DNA of 13,582 nucleotides from assembly GCA_050124735.1 (NCBI GenBank), contig JASFEQ010000078.1:1-13582 (forward strand), in the 5' to 3' direction. The number at the start of each line of letters is the position of its first letter. Within the stretch, counting starts at the first letter, position 1. The notes beneath the pieces were generated by a model, which ran no database searches, was not told the origin of the DNA, and was given only the letters and a program-made list of their open reading frames with translations. Position numbers and translations under genes: made by a program. The stretch is from JASFEQ01 sp050124735 (GTDB lineage: Bacteria > Desulfobacterota > DSM-4660 > Desulfatiglandales > HGW-15). Below are positions 1-7,251 of the stretch, in pieces.

Positions 1-30
1 GCCCTCACAAAGAATAATCTTAAAGAACTG

Positions 31-59
31 TTGGCATTTTGATTATTTATGTTTATTTT
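31..59 (+). promoter_or_regulatory. Possible sigma70-like promoter upstream of the radical SAM gene
   Basis: TTGGCA (31-36) is followed after 17 bases by TATTTT (54-59), a 5/6 and a 4/6 match to the -35 and -10 consensus, in an AT-rich leader. The region is so AT-rich that such a match could occur by chance. The transcript may also begin outside the window. Confidence 0.25.
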
Positions 60-109
60 ATTAAATCATACTTTTTCAATCTAATTTGACCAAAGTAAAA
101 TACCTGCTG

Positions 110-123
110 CCCCTGTTTAGGGG
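110..123 (+). other. Small hairpin in the leader
   Basis: CCCCT (110-114) and AGGGG (119-123) form a 5-bp stem with a GTTT loop. No U-tract follows, so it is not a terminator. It lies just before the heptamer repeat and the ribosome-binding site of the radical SAM gene. The structure is short and may have no function. Confidence 0.25.
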
Positions 124-137
124 AAACATGGGTAGGG

Positions 138-161
138 AATGACCAATGACAAATGACTAAT
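138..161 (+). repeat. Short tandem heptamer repeat (AATGACN, 3.4 copies)
   Basis: Three consecutive 7-base units, AATGACC, AATGACA and AATGACT, are followed by a partial AAT. They end just before the GGAGG ribosome-binding site (166-169 region) of the radical SAM gene. Only the last base of the unit varies. This is direct sequence observation; no function is known to me. Confidence 0.7.
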
Positions 162-178
162 CGCGGAGGCCACTCAGT

Positions 179-1096
179 ATGACTTGTGTTTTCGGCCCAG
201 TCACATCGAGGCGACTGGGCCTCTCCCTCGGGGTTGATTTGATACCCGCGAAGACCTGCACTTACGACTGTTTGTACTGTCAGGTGGGCAGGACAACGCA
301 GAAAACTGTCCAAGCCAACGAATTCGTGCTGATCCAAGAGGTCATTGATGAATTAAAGAAACGCCTTAAGGTATTCACCCCCGATGCCGTTACCCTCTCC
401 GGATCCGGTGAACCCACACTCTATTCGAAAATAGATCAGGTTATCGCCGCCATCAAGAGAATAACAGAGACAAAAATAGCCATCTTGACGAACGGATCCC
501 TTTTCGGGCAAGAAGTTGTCAGACGTCGTGTTGCTGGCGCAGATATCATCATGCCCACCTTAACCACAGTCTTTGAGGAGACTTTCAGAACCATACATAG
601 GCCGCACCCAGAACTGCGCTTGAAAAGTATCATTGAGGGATTGAAGCGTTTGCGCCAAAGGTATAATGGCCAAGTTTTTTTAGAGGTGTTTCTCCTTGCC
701 CAGATCAATGACAGCGAAAAAGAGTTGGAAGGACTCAAGGAGGTCATTGATGTGATCTCTCCGGACAAGATCCAATTGAATACAGTTGCACGACCGCCCG
801 CGGATCAGAGTGCCATATCCCTTGACATGGAAAGGCTGAAAGAGATAAGAGAATTCTTTGGCGAGAAGGCGGAGATCATTGCCGAGGCACCATTGAGTAG
901 AAGATGGGGGCAGCACGACACCGTGGTGGAGAGCATTTTGGAGATGGCCAAAAGAAGGCCATTGAGGGCCTTGGATATCGCAACCCTATTTAACATGCCC
1001 TTAGAGGAGGTAGAGGGCGTTATAAAGGGACTTGAGATCAAGGGAACCCTTCGTCAGCAGGAACATTTGGGGGAAGTATACTACATGCTGGGATGA
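179..1096 (+). CDS. Radical SAM protein, COG0731 type (TYW1-like Fe-S oxidoreductase)
   Basis: This is a 305-residue cytoplasmic radical SAM enzyme. The cluster-binding motif CxxxCxxC is visible as C27, C31 and C34 (CTYDCLYC), which would hold the [4Fe-4S] cluster that cleaves S-adenosylmethionine. A GSGEPT motif at residues 75-80 matches the SAM-contacting GGE-type loop. The N-terminal signature GPVTSRRLGLSLGVDLIP is typical of the COG0731 group, which is related to wyosine-synthesis TYW1 but mostly uncharacterised in bacteria. Residues about 250-305 look like a small winged-helix domain (LRALDIATLFNM, then EGVIKGLEIKGTL). The ATG start is supported by a GGAGG about 10 bases upstream and by the family's usual N-terminus. 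The next gene follows after 80 bases and is probably co-transcribed. The substrate cannot be told from sequence; family assignment is firm, function is not. Confidence 0.93.
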   Translation: MTCVFGPVTSRRLGLSLGVDLIPAKTCTYDCLYCQVGRTTQKTVQANEFVLIQEVIDELKKRLKVFTPDAVTLSGSGEPTLYSKIDQVIAAIKRITETKIAILTNGSLFGQEVVRRRVAGADIIMPTLTTVFEETFRTIHRPHPELRLKSIIEGLKRLRQRYNGQVFLEVFLLAQINDSEKELEGLKEVIDVISPDKIQLNTVARPPADQSAISLDMERLKEIREFFGEKAEIIAEAPLSRRWGQHDTVVESILEMAKRRPLRALDIATLFNMPLEEVEGVIKGLEIKGTLRQQEHLGEVYYMLG

Positions 1097-1166
1097 TAGA
1101 AGGCTGGCATATGGCATTTTGCTTGGTACGAGATTTAAAGCGCGGGAAATTGTAGAGGTTCGCCAC

Positions 1167-1185
1167 GGAGAAGGAGATGAATGTG
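1167..1185 (+). promoter_or_regulatory. Two overlapping ribosome-binding site/start pairs for the activase gene
   Basis: GGAG (1167-1170) lies 6 bases before ATG 1177, and AAGGAG (1171-1176) lies 6 bases before GTG 1183, two codons later in the same frame. Both pairs have near-ideal spacing. ATG 1177 is annotated because of its better start codon. The choice changes the protein by only two residues. Confidence 0.6.
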
Positions 1186-4100
1186 AAGGATTCCGAAGGT
1201 TATTATGTGGGTATTGATGCAGGATCTGTGAGCCTGAACTGTGTTGTCGTTGACCAGAAAAAGGAAATCGTCTACGAGTCGCCCTATAAGCGTCACCTGG
1301 GCAAGGTAGAAGAAGAGGTTCTTGAGCTTTTCCAGGATCTGTATCAACGATTCGGTCAAGAAAAGATTAAGGCCGTCGCATTTACGGGTAACCATGGACA
1401 GAAGATCAGCCAGAGGGTAGGTGGCTTCTATGAGTTTGAAACCATCAGCGAGGTGCTCGGATCTTTATTCGTTCGACCGGACGCAAAGAGTATCATCAGC
1501 ATGGGGGGGCAGGATATTGCCCTCTTTCAGGTGAGCCATGACGGGGTGAGTTGGGAATTGGAATATTTCAACACAAACGGGCCATGTGCATCCGGGACAG
1601 GCTCATTCATCGACCAGCAGGCTCAGCGCCTGGCCACGGCCATCTATTCGGAGGAGTTGGATACCTCCCAAAACCAGACAGACGGTATACTGGGGGACTT
1701 CATCAAACTGGGGCTGAGGAGTGAGAAGCCTGCCAATGTGGCCTGTCGCTGCACCGTCTTTACCAAGTCAGATATGATCCACCTTCAGAACAAGGGTGAG
1801 AAGCTTGAAGACATTATCTATGGACTGCATTTGGGAAATGCGAGGAACTACATGAGCACCATTGTTTGCAATCGTGTCCTTGAGAATCCCATCCTGTTCA
1901 TTGGCGGGCTTTCTATGAACGAACTCCAAGTGCGCGCCTTCAAAGACTACTTTCCTGAGTTGATCGTACCCGAGCACAACGCCTCTGTGGGGGCCCTGGG
2001 CGTAGCACTTCATGCCCTTGATTTGGGTCTGGAGAATAATCTGCACCTTGAGGCGTCCGAATTGATTATGGGGGAGGAGAATTCTGGGTTTCCCGTGGCC
2101 CCCAAGCTGGAACTGAAGGAGACCTATTTCCCAGAGGACAACGAAGTGCGAAAGGGATCGTTTCCAGAAAAAGAACGCGTCTATCTTGGCATTGATATAG
2201 GTTCCACCACGACTAAATATGCCTTGATCGATACAAATCGTGAGATCATCCACAAGAGTTATGTGCACACCCAGGGAAAACCGATCGAGGTGACCCAGGG
2301 GCTTCTACGGATCATCCGGGATGAAATTGGTGACAAGGTGGAGATCATCGGTACAGCCACTACGGGTTCGGGAAGGAACGTGGTAGGGGATTTTCTCAAT
2401 GCAGACCTCATTATTGATGAGATCACAGCCCACGCCCGAGGCGCTGTGGAGATCGACACCGGTATTGATACCATCTTCGAGATTGGGGGACAGGACTCAA
2501 AATATATCTATATCTCAAATGCCTACCCGCTTGATTTTGACATGAACAAGGTCTGTGCTGCGGGCACAGGGAGTTTTCTCCATGAACTGGCCAATAAATA
2601 CGGGATCAACATTGTGGGGGAGTTTCAGGAGATTGCCCTCTCCTCAGATACCCCGGTTAAGCTGGCAGAGCGATGCACGGTCTTTATGGAGTCAGACCTT
2701 GTCTCTTATCTTCAGAAAGGGCTCCCAAGGGACGATCTTATTGCGGGTCTATGCTATGCCATCGTGTATAACTACCTCAACCGCGTTGTAGGGAAGAGGA
2801 AGACAGGACAGCGGGTGATGTTTTTGGGCGGGCCCTCTCTGAACAAGGCGGTGGTGGCGGCCTTTGAGAATGTTTTGGGCCGGGGGCTTGTCGTGCCCAA
2901 ACACAGGGAAGTGCTCGGTGCCTTTGGCGCAGCCATCAGCCTTCAGGAAAAGATGGAGCTGGAAAATTCGACCACGAGCACCTTCAGGGGACTGGAGAGT
3001 GCCATAAATGATCAGATGGATTACAAAGAGAAGGTCTGCCGTGCAGATGCCAATTGCCATAACCAGTGCAAGCTCAAGATCTATGACTTTGACGGCCGAA
3101 AGAGCATATGGGGAGGGGAGTGCGGCCGCTATGATTTGATCAGGGGCAAGGGCCGCAAGAAGGAAAACTATTTTCTCCTGAGAGAGAAAATCTGGCAGTC
3201 CCACATGGACGGTACGTATGAAGAACTGAAGGGAGAACCCATTATGGAGGTGGACGGACGACCCACCATGGGAATGCAGAGAAGCCTTTACTCTCTGCAG
3301 ACCGGCGTGCTCTGGGCCCATTTCTTCGATAGACTGGGATATAGGGTCGTCTTTACGCCACCTACCAACAGTCAGATCTCCAGTGCTGGCATCGAGGCCA
3401 TGACCTCAGAGACGTGCTATCCCATCAAAGTGTCCCACGGTCATGTGAAGGCTCTTGTGGGAAAAACGAGATATCTTTTCCTGCCCAGCATTATCAATAT
3501 GCCAACACCGATGGAATCTGAAAGGGGTTTTTATTGTCCCCTTGTATCCTCCAACCAGTATATGGTCCGAGTAGCCCTCGACCTGGACAAGGCCTCTATA
3601 CTGAGCCCTATCATTCATTTGAAATATGACTCCTCCACGCTGGCCGTGGAGATGAGCGAACAGCTGTCAAAGAAGCTGGGGAAGAGCCGATCAGAAATCG
3701 AGAGGGCCCTGGAATATGCCCTGGAAAGACAGAATGTGTTCGTCGAGGAAATGTATGCGATGGGAAAGGAGATCATTGCGAACCATCCCCCCGATATGCC
3801 CTTGGTGTGGGTCACGGGGCGGCCTTATAATCTCTACGATGAGAGGCTGAATTTGAGGCTAGGTCAAAATATGGCCAAAATCGGTGTGGACGCCGTGCCC
3901 ATGGATTTCATAGATGTGACTGACGTGGACCTCTCAGATTTCCCCGCCATGTACTGGGGGCTGGGGGCCCAGATACTGAGGACGGCGCGGTTCTTAAAGG
4001 ATCGCCCCAACTATTTTGGACTCCATATCACCAATTTCAGTTGCGGGGCGGACTCCTTTATTGAGCACTTTTACAAGCACATCATGGGAGATAAGCCCTA

Positions 4101-4299
4101 TCTCATCTTAGAACTGGATGAGCATAGTGCCGTTGCTGGGGTAATGACAAGGCTCGAAGCTTACAAGAATGTCATAGAGAATACCATGCAGAAGCCAGAT
4201 CGGGATAGTGGAGAGTATCCTGCGGATAGCCTCCATGTTTATCCGTCATCACCAGAGTCCCTCGAGCCGTCTCGACCCCTTACGACCGACCGAAGTTGA
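1177..4299 (+). CDS. Acyl-CoA dehydratase activase-like protein with tandem BadF/BadG/BcrA/BcrD ATPase domains and a DUF2229-like region
   Basis: This 1040-residue protein resembles ATP-dependent activators that push low-potential electrons into 2-hydroxyacyl-CoA dehydratases and benzoyl-CoA reductases. Two ASKHA ATPase domains are visible. Domain 1 (about 9-285) starts with YVGIDAGSVS and domain 2 (about 335-610) with GIDIGSTTT at 338-346. In HgdC-type activators two cysteines per subunit hold a bridging [4Fe-4S] cluster; both are present twice: C137 (CASGTGSF) with C192 (CRCTVF), and C460 (CAAGTGSF) with C500 (RCTVFMESD). A cysteine cluster follows at C621, C627, C631 and C649. From about 696 comes a DUF2229-like region (PTMGMQRSLYS, later SETCYPIKVSHGHVK). 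The last ~40 residues are rich in S, P and D and probably disordered. In many anaerobes this protein is fused to an HgdB-like C-terminal part; here that part is the next gene, 64 bases downstream. The substrate is unknown. Confidence 0.94.
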   Translation: MNVKDSEGYYVGIDAGSVSLNCVVVDQKKEIVYESPYKRHLGKVEEEVLELFQDLYQRFGQEKIKAVAFTGNHGQKISQRVGGFYEFETISEVLGSLFVRPDAKSIISMGGQDIALFQVSHDGVSWELEYFNTNGPCASGTGSFIDQQAQRLATAIYSEELDTSQNQTDGILGDFIKLGLRSEKPANVACRCTVFTKSDMIHLQNKGEKLEDIIYGLHLGNARNYMSTIVCNRVLENPILFIGGLSMNELQVRAFKDYFPELIVPEHNASVGALGVALHALDLGLENNLHLEASELIMGEENSGFPVAPKLELKETYFPEDNEVRKGSFPEKERVYLGIDIGSTTTKYALIDTNREIIHKSYVHTQGKPIEVTQGLLRIIRDEIGDKVEIIGTATTGSGRNVVGDFLNADLIIDEITAHARGAVEIDTGIDTIFEIGGQDSKYIYISNAYPLDFDMNKVCAAGTGSFLHELANKYGINIVGEFQEIALSSDTPVKLAERCTVFMESDLVSYLQKGLPRDDLIAGLCYAIVYNYLNRVVGKRKTGQRVMFLGGPSLNKAVVAAFENVLGRGLVVPKHREVLGAFGAAISLQEKMELENSTTSTFRGLESAINDQMDYKEKVCRADANCHNQCKLKIYDFDGRKSIWGGECGRYDLIRGKGRKKENYFLLREKIWQSHMDGTYEELKGEPIMEVDGRPTMGMQRSLYSLQTGVLWAHFFDRLGYRVVFTPPTNSQISSAGIEAMTSETCYPIKVSHGHVKALVGKTRYLFLPSIINMPTPMESERGFYCPLVSSNQYMVRVALDLDKASILSPIIHLKYDSSTLAVEMSEQLSKKLGKSRSEIERALEYALERQNVFVEEMYAMGKEIIANHPPDMPLVWVTGRPYNLYDERLNLRLGQNMAKIGVDAVPMDFIDVTDVDLSDFPAMYWGLGAQILRTARFLKDRPNYFGLHITNFSCGADSFIEHFYKHIMGDKPYLILELDEHSAVAGVMTRLEAYKNVIENTMQKPDRDSGEYPADSLHVYPSSPESLEPSRPLTTDRS

Positions 4300-4363
4300 C
4301 GAAAATGAAGTCAAGCTTTTTTGGCAAGCGCCTCGGCGTTGAAGCCAAATGGAGGTAAGTTAG

Positions 4364-5734
4364 ATGGAAATGAAACAATACGGCAGCCAGATATTTAGCT
4401 CCCTTTCTGAAAGTGAAGGGCAATTGAGTGACAGCGGCAAGATTCTTCTTCTGCCAGAGATGGCCAGGAGGGCCAATCACCTTGTTGCTGGAGCCCTCAG
4501 GAGCTTCGGGATTAATGCACGGGTCATCGATACTTACAAGGGCATGGACCTTGGAAAGCAGTTTACCTCCGGTAAAGAGTGTTATCCCTGTCAGGTCACC
4601 ACAGGTGACATCCTCCATTTCTTGAAAAAAGAAAAGGATAAGCTTGGGGATGATTTTCATCCTGAGAATTACACCATCCTCATGCCCACCTCAGAAGGCC
4701 CATGCCGTTTCGGGATGTACGATAAGTATCAGAGAATCATTTTAGATTCCTTTCCTGAACTGAAGGCCGTGAATTTCGGCTCACCCAACGCATTTAGCGC
4801 ATATGCTCTGGATGGGATGATTGAAGAGGAGAACAAGACGGATGTGCGGATGGTTGGCTACTTCTCTATTGTCGTGGCCGATGTCTTAGACAGACTTTTG
4901 TGGAGAGTAAGGCCCTATGAAAAAGAGCCAGGTATGGCTGATGAATTCATAGAGAAATCTATGCATGAGATGGCTGCGTGCTTTAAAACATACGGGGCGA
5001 AGAAAGATTTAGACAAAATACTTGATAAGCTGGAGGAGATCGTTGAGCAGGGAAAAGCCATTATTGACCCAAACATTCCGCCTAAACCCCTCATTGGGAT
5101 TGTGGGTGAGATTTACTTGAGAAGTCATGTCCAATCGAATCAGGATGTGATTCGCATTCTGGAAAGGTATGGGGCCGAGGTGGTCAATGCATCTATTGCG
5201 GAATGGTTCAATTATACCACCTATGATAGGGTGAGAGAGGCGAAAAAGGGACTGAAGTTGAGCCTGAAGCAATTTCGTCTGGGCGAGGCGATGAGGTATC
5301 TAAAGAAGATTTTCAGTCATGAAATAGAACTTCGATTTCAGCAGAGAAAACAGGATCAGATCTATAAACGGGCGAAGCGAATCATTGACCTGGCTAGCGA
5401 TCATAGGATAGGCCACTTGGAAAAAGTGCTTAAGAAGGAAGATCTCTATTCCTTTGAGGTGGGGACAGAGACCTGCTTGAGTATTCCAGGTATCATGGAG
5501 TATGTGCACGAGGGATATAACGGGGTGGTCAATGTCTATCCCTTCACATGCATGCCTGGCACCGCCACTTCAGCTATAGTCAGGCCCATGATGAACCGTA
5601 TGAAGGTCCCTTATCTGGATACGCCTTATGATGACACCTTCCAACCCGGCAGGGAGGCGGCCATTAGGACCTTCATGTATCAGGCACAGCAACATTACGA
5701 ACGCAATGGAAGGGCAGAGCTAAATAGCGCATGA
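4364..5734 (+). CDS. HgdB-like / COG3581-type 2-hydroxyacyl-CoA dehydratase-related protein, partner of the activase
   Basis: This 456-residue protein matches the C-terminal part of fused CoA-enzyme-activase proteins and belongs with the 2-hydroxyglutaryl-CoA dehydratase D-component (HgdB) superfamily. Visible cysteines that could ligate an Fe-S cluster are C73 and C76 (GKECYPC), C114 (EGPCRFGMYDKY), C371 (TETCLSIPG) and C396 (PFTCMPGT). The remaining fold shows Rossmann-like segments such as ILLLPEMARRANHL and IGIVGEIYLRSHVQSNQDV. There is no signal peptide or membrane segment, so it should be cytoplasmic. The start is well set by GGAGGTAA at 4351-4358, five bases before ATG. It lies 64 bases after the tandem activase, and its stop overlaps the RNase G start (ATGA). 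I infer that the two proteins act as one complex in which ATP hydrolysis drives electrons onto this subunit's cluster. The electron acceptor or substrate is not indicated. Confidence 0.92.
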   Translation: MEMKQYGSQIFSSLSESEGQLSDSGKILLLPEMARRANHLVAGALRSFGINARVIDTYKGMDLGKQFTSGKECYPCQVTTGDILHFLKKEKDKLGDDFHPENYTILMPTSEGPCRFGMYDKYQRIILDSFPELKAVNFGSPNAFSAYALDGMIEEENKTDVRMVGYFSIVVADVLDRLLWRVRPYEKEPGMADEFIEKSMHEMAACFKTYGAKKDLDKILDKLEEIVEQGKAIIDPNIPPKPLIGIVGEIYLRSHVQSNQDVIRILERYGAEVVNASIAEWFNYTTYDRVREAKKGLKLSLKQFRLGEAMRYLKKIFSHEIELRFQQRKQDQIYKRAKRIIDLASDHRIGHLEKVLKKEDLYSFEVGTETCLSIPGIMEYVHEGYNGVVNVYPFTCMPGTATSAIVRPMMNRMKVPYLDTPYDDTFQPGREAAIRTFMYQAQQHYERNGRAELNSA

Positions 5735-7230
5735 CAACAAAGATGCTTATAAATGCCCTGGAGCCGGAAGAGTACAGGGTCGCCTTCATCAAGGATGGCA
5801 TGCTGGATGGATTTCATATCGAAACATCCACTGCCGAGGAGATAAGGGGAAATATCTACAAAGGAATTGTGGAACGGATAGAGCCGAGGCTCCACGCCTG
5901 TTTCGTCAATTTTGGATCCGAAAAGAACGGTCTATTGCCTGCGGACGAAATACATCCCGAATACTACCAGACGACACGCCGAGATCCGAAAGATAAGGGT
6001 ATCCCACCCATTGGGAAACTGGTCAAAAAGGGGCAGGAACTGCTGGTCCAGGTGACAAAAGAGATGCCCGGGCGCAAAGGCGCCCATCTCACCACCTATC
6101 TCTCTTTGGCTGGGAGATATCTTGTTTTGACCGTGGGCCGGAACATAAACGGCATATCGAGGAAGATAGAGGATGATAAGGAGAGACAGAGACTAAAATC
6201 CATAATGGGACGATTGAAGCTTCCCGAAGAGATAGGATACATCGTCAGGACGGTCGCCGTAGGCCAAAACAAGCGGGATCTCTCCCGGGATCTCAACCGT
6301 TTATTGAGGATTTGGAAAGACATCAAGAAAAGGGCAAAAAAAGCTCCCACCCTTTCGGTGATCCATAAGGAGCAAGATATATGTCTTCGTACCTTGAGAG
6401 ATTATTACAATACTGATGTTTCCGAGATCCTCGTGGATGAAAAGGAAACCCACGACCGGATCAGGGAATATATGAAGATCATATCCCCAAGGGGTAAAGG
6501 GAGGGTGAGGCATTACAAGAGCAACCGTCCCATTTTTGACCAGCACCAAATCGAGAGCCAGATTGAGAGCATTTATCGCAACCAGGTCCAATTGAAGTCC
6601 GGGGGTTCCATTGTCATCGATGCCACAGAGGCATTGATTTCCATTGACGTGAACTCTGGCCGCGCAAAAGTGGGAAAGAATATGGAGAGCATGGCCTATA
6701 AGAACAATCTGGAGGCCGCAAGGGAGGTCGCCAGACAGCTCAGATTAAGAGACATGGGGGGGCTGGTGGTTATTGATTTCATCGATATGAGGGACCGCAA
6801 ACATACCAGAGAGGTGGAGAAGGTTCTTCGAGAAGAGCTCAGAAAAGATCGGGCCAAGACGGATACATCCCATATCTCTAAATTTGGTCTTCTGGAACTC
6901 TCCAGAGAGAGACTGAGGCCCTCCATCCAATCAAGGAGTTACCGAACCTGTCATTATTGCCAGGGCAGAGGGACCATTATGTCTGTGGAATCGGCCGCTG
7001 TTTCCCTTTTGCGTCGCATCTGGATGGGCCTTTGGAAGGGAGGCGTAACGGAAGTGAAAGGTTCCCTCCCCGTGGAGGTTGCCGCCTACCTCCAGAATCG
7101 AAAGAGGAAAGAGTTGGCTGAACTTGAAGAGCGATATGGCGTGGCGATTGTTCTTCAGGGGAATCCCTCATTGGCCCCCGGAGAGGGCAAACTGGAATTT
7201 ATGAAAGGCGGCGCAGTGCCTGCCAAGTAA
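5731..7230 (+). CDS. rng: Ribonuclease G (Rne/Rng family endoribonuclease)
   Basis: RNase E/G enzymes cleave single-stranded RNA, typically A/U-rich, in mRNA decay and rRNA maturation. This 499-residue protein is close in length to E. coli RNase G (489) and lacks the long RNase E C-terminal scaffold. The N-terminus MTTKMLINALEPEEYRVA matches the family start. An S1 RNA-binding domain covers about 37-130 (GNIYKGIVERIEPRLHACFV). The catalytic magnesium-binding aspartates are D306 (SIDVNSG) and D349 (VVIDFIDM). The zinc-link CxxC is C407 and C410 (TCHYCQGRG). The start codon overlaps the preceding stop as ATGA, and the only Shine-Dalgarno-like run (GGAAGGG, 5708-5714) is 16 bases away, so translation is probably coupled to the upstream gene. 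An insert rich in charged residues around 77-96 lies inside the S1 region. The assignment is secure. Confidence 0.97.
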   Translation: MTTKMLINALEPEEYRVAFIKDGMLDGFHIETSTAEEIRGNIYKGIVERIEPRLHACFVNFGSEKNGLLPADEIHPEYYQTTRRDPKDKGIPPIGKLVKKGQELLVQVTKEMPGRKGAHLTTYLSLAGRYLVLTVGRNINGISRKIEDDKERQRLKSIMGRLKLPEEIGYIVRTVAVGQNKRDLSRDLNRLLRIWKDIKKRAKKAPTLSVIHKEQDICLRTLRDYYNTDVSEILVDEKETHDRIREYMKIISPRGKGRVRHYKSNRPIFDQHQIESQIESIYRNQVQLKSGGSIVIDATEALISIDVNSGRAKVGKNMESMAYKNNLEAAREVARQLRLRDMGGLVVIDFIDMRDRKHTREVEKVLREELRKDRAKTDTSHISKFGLLELSRERLRPSIQSRSYRTCHYCQGRGTIMSVESAAVSLLRRIWMGLWKGGVTEVKGSLPVEVAAYLQNRKRKELAELEERYGVAIVLQGNPSLAPGEGKLEFMKGGAVPAK

Positions 7231-7251
7231 GCAATTCAGACGATGGCGTAG

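Noticed and set aside
53..337. Minus-strand 94-residue open frame over the left leader
   Set aside because: Half of it is antisense to the conserved radical SAM N-terminus, and the rest is AT-rich leader with repeats.
1105..1123. Possible sigma54 promoter (TGGCAT followed by TTGCT)
   Set aside because: The GG and GC are 13 bases apart instead of the required 10, and the alternative GG gives no GC at the correct distance.
1768..2268. Minus-strand 166-residue open frame inside the activase gene
   Set aside because: It is antisense to the conserved activase domains, with no ribosome-binding site or recognisable domain.
2749..3321. Minus-strand 190-residue open frame inside the activase gene
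   Set aside because: It lies entirely antisense to a well-supported conserved gene, and its composition (many H, L, A) is typical of an antisense shadow.
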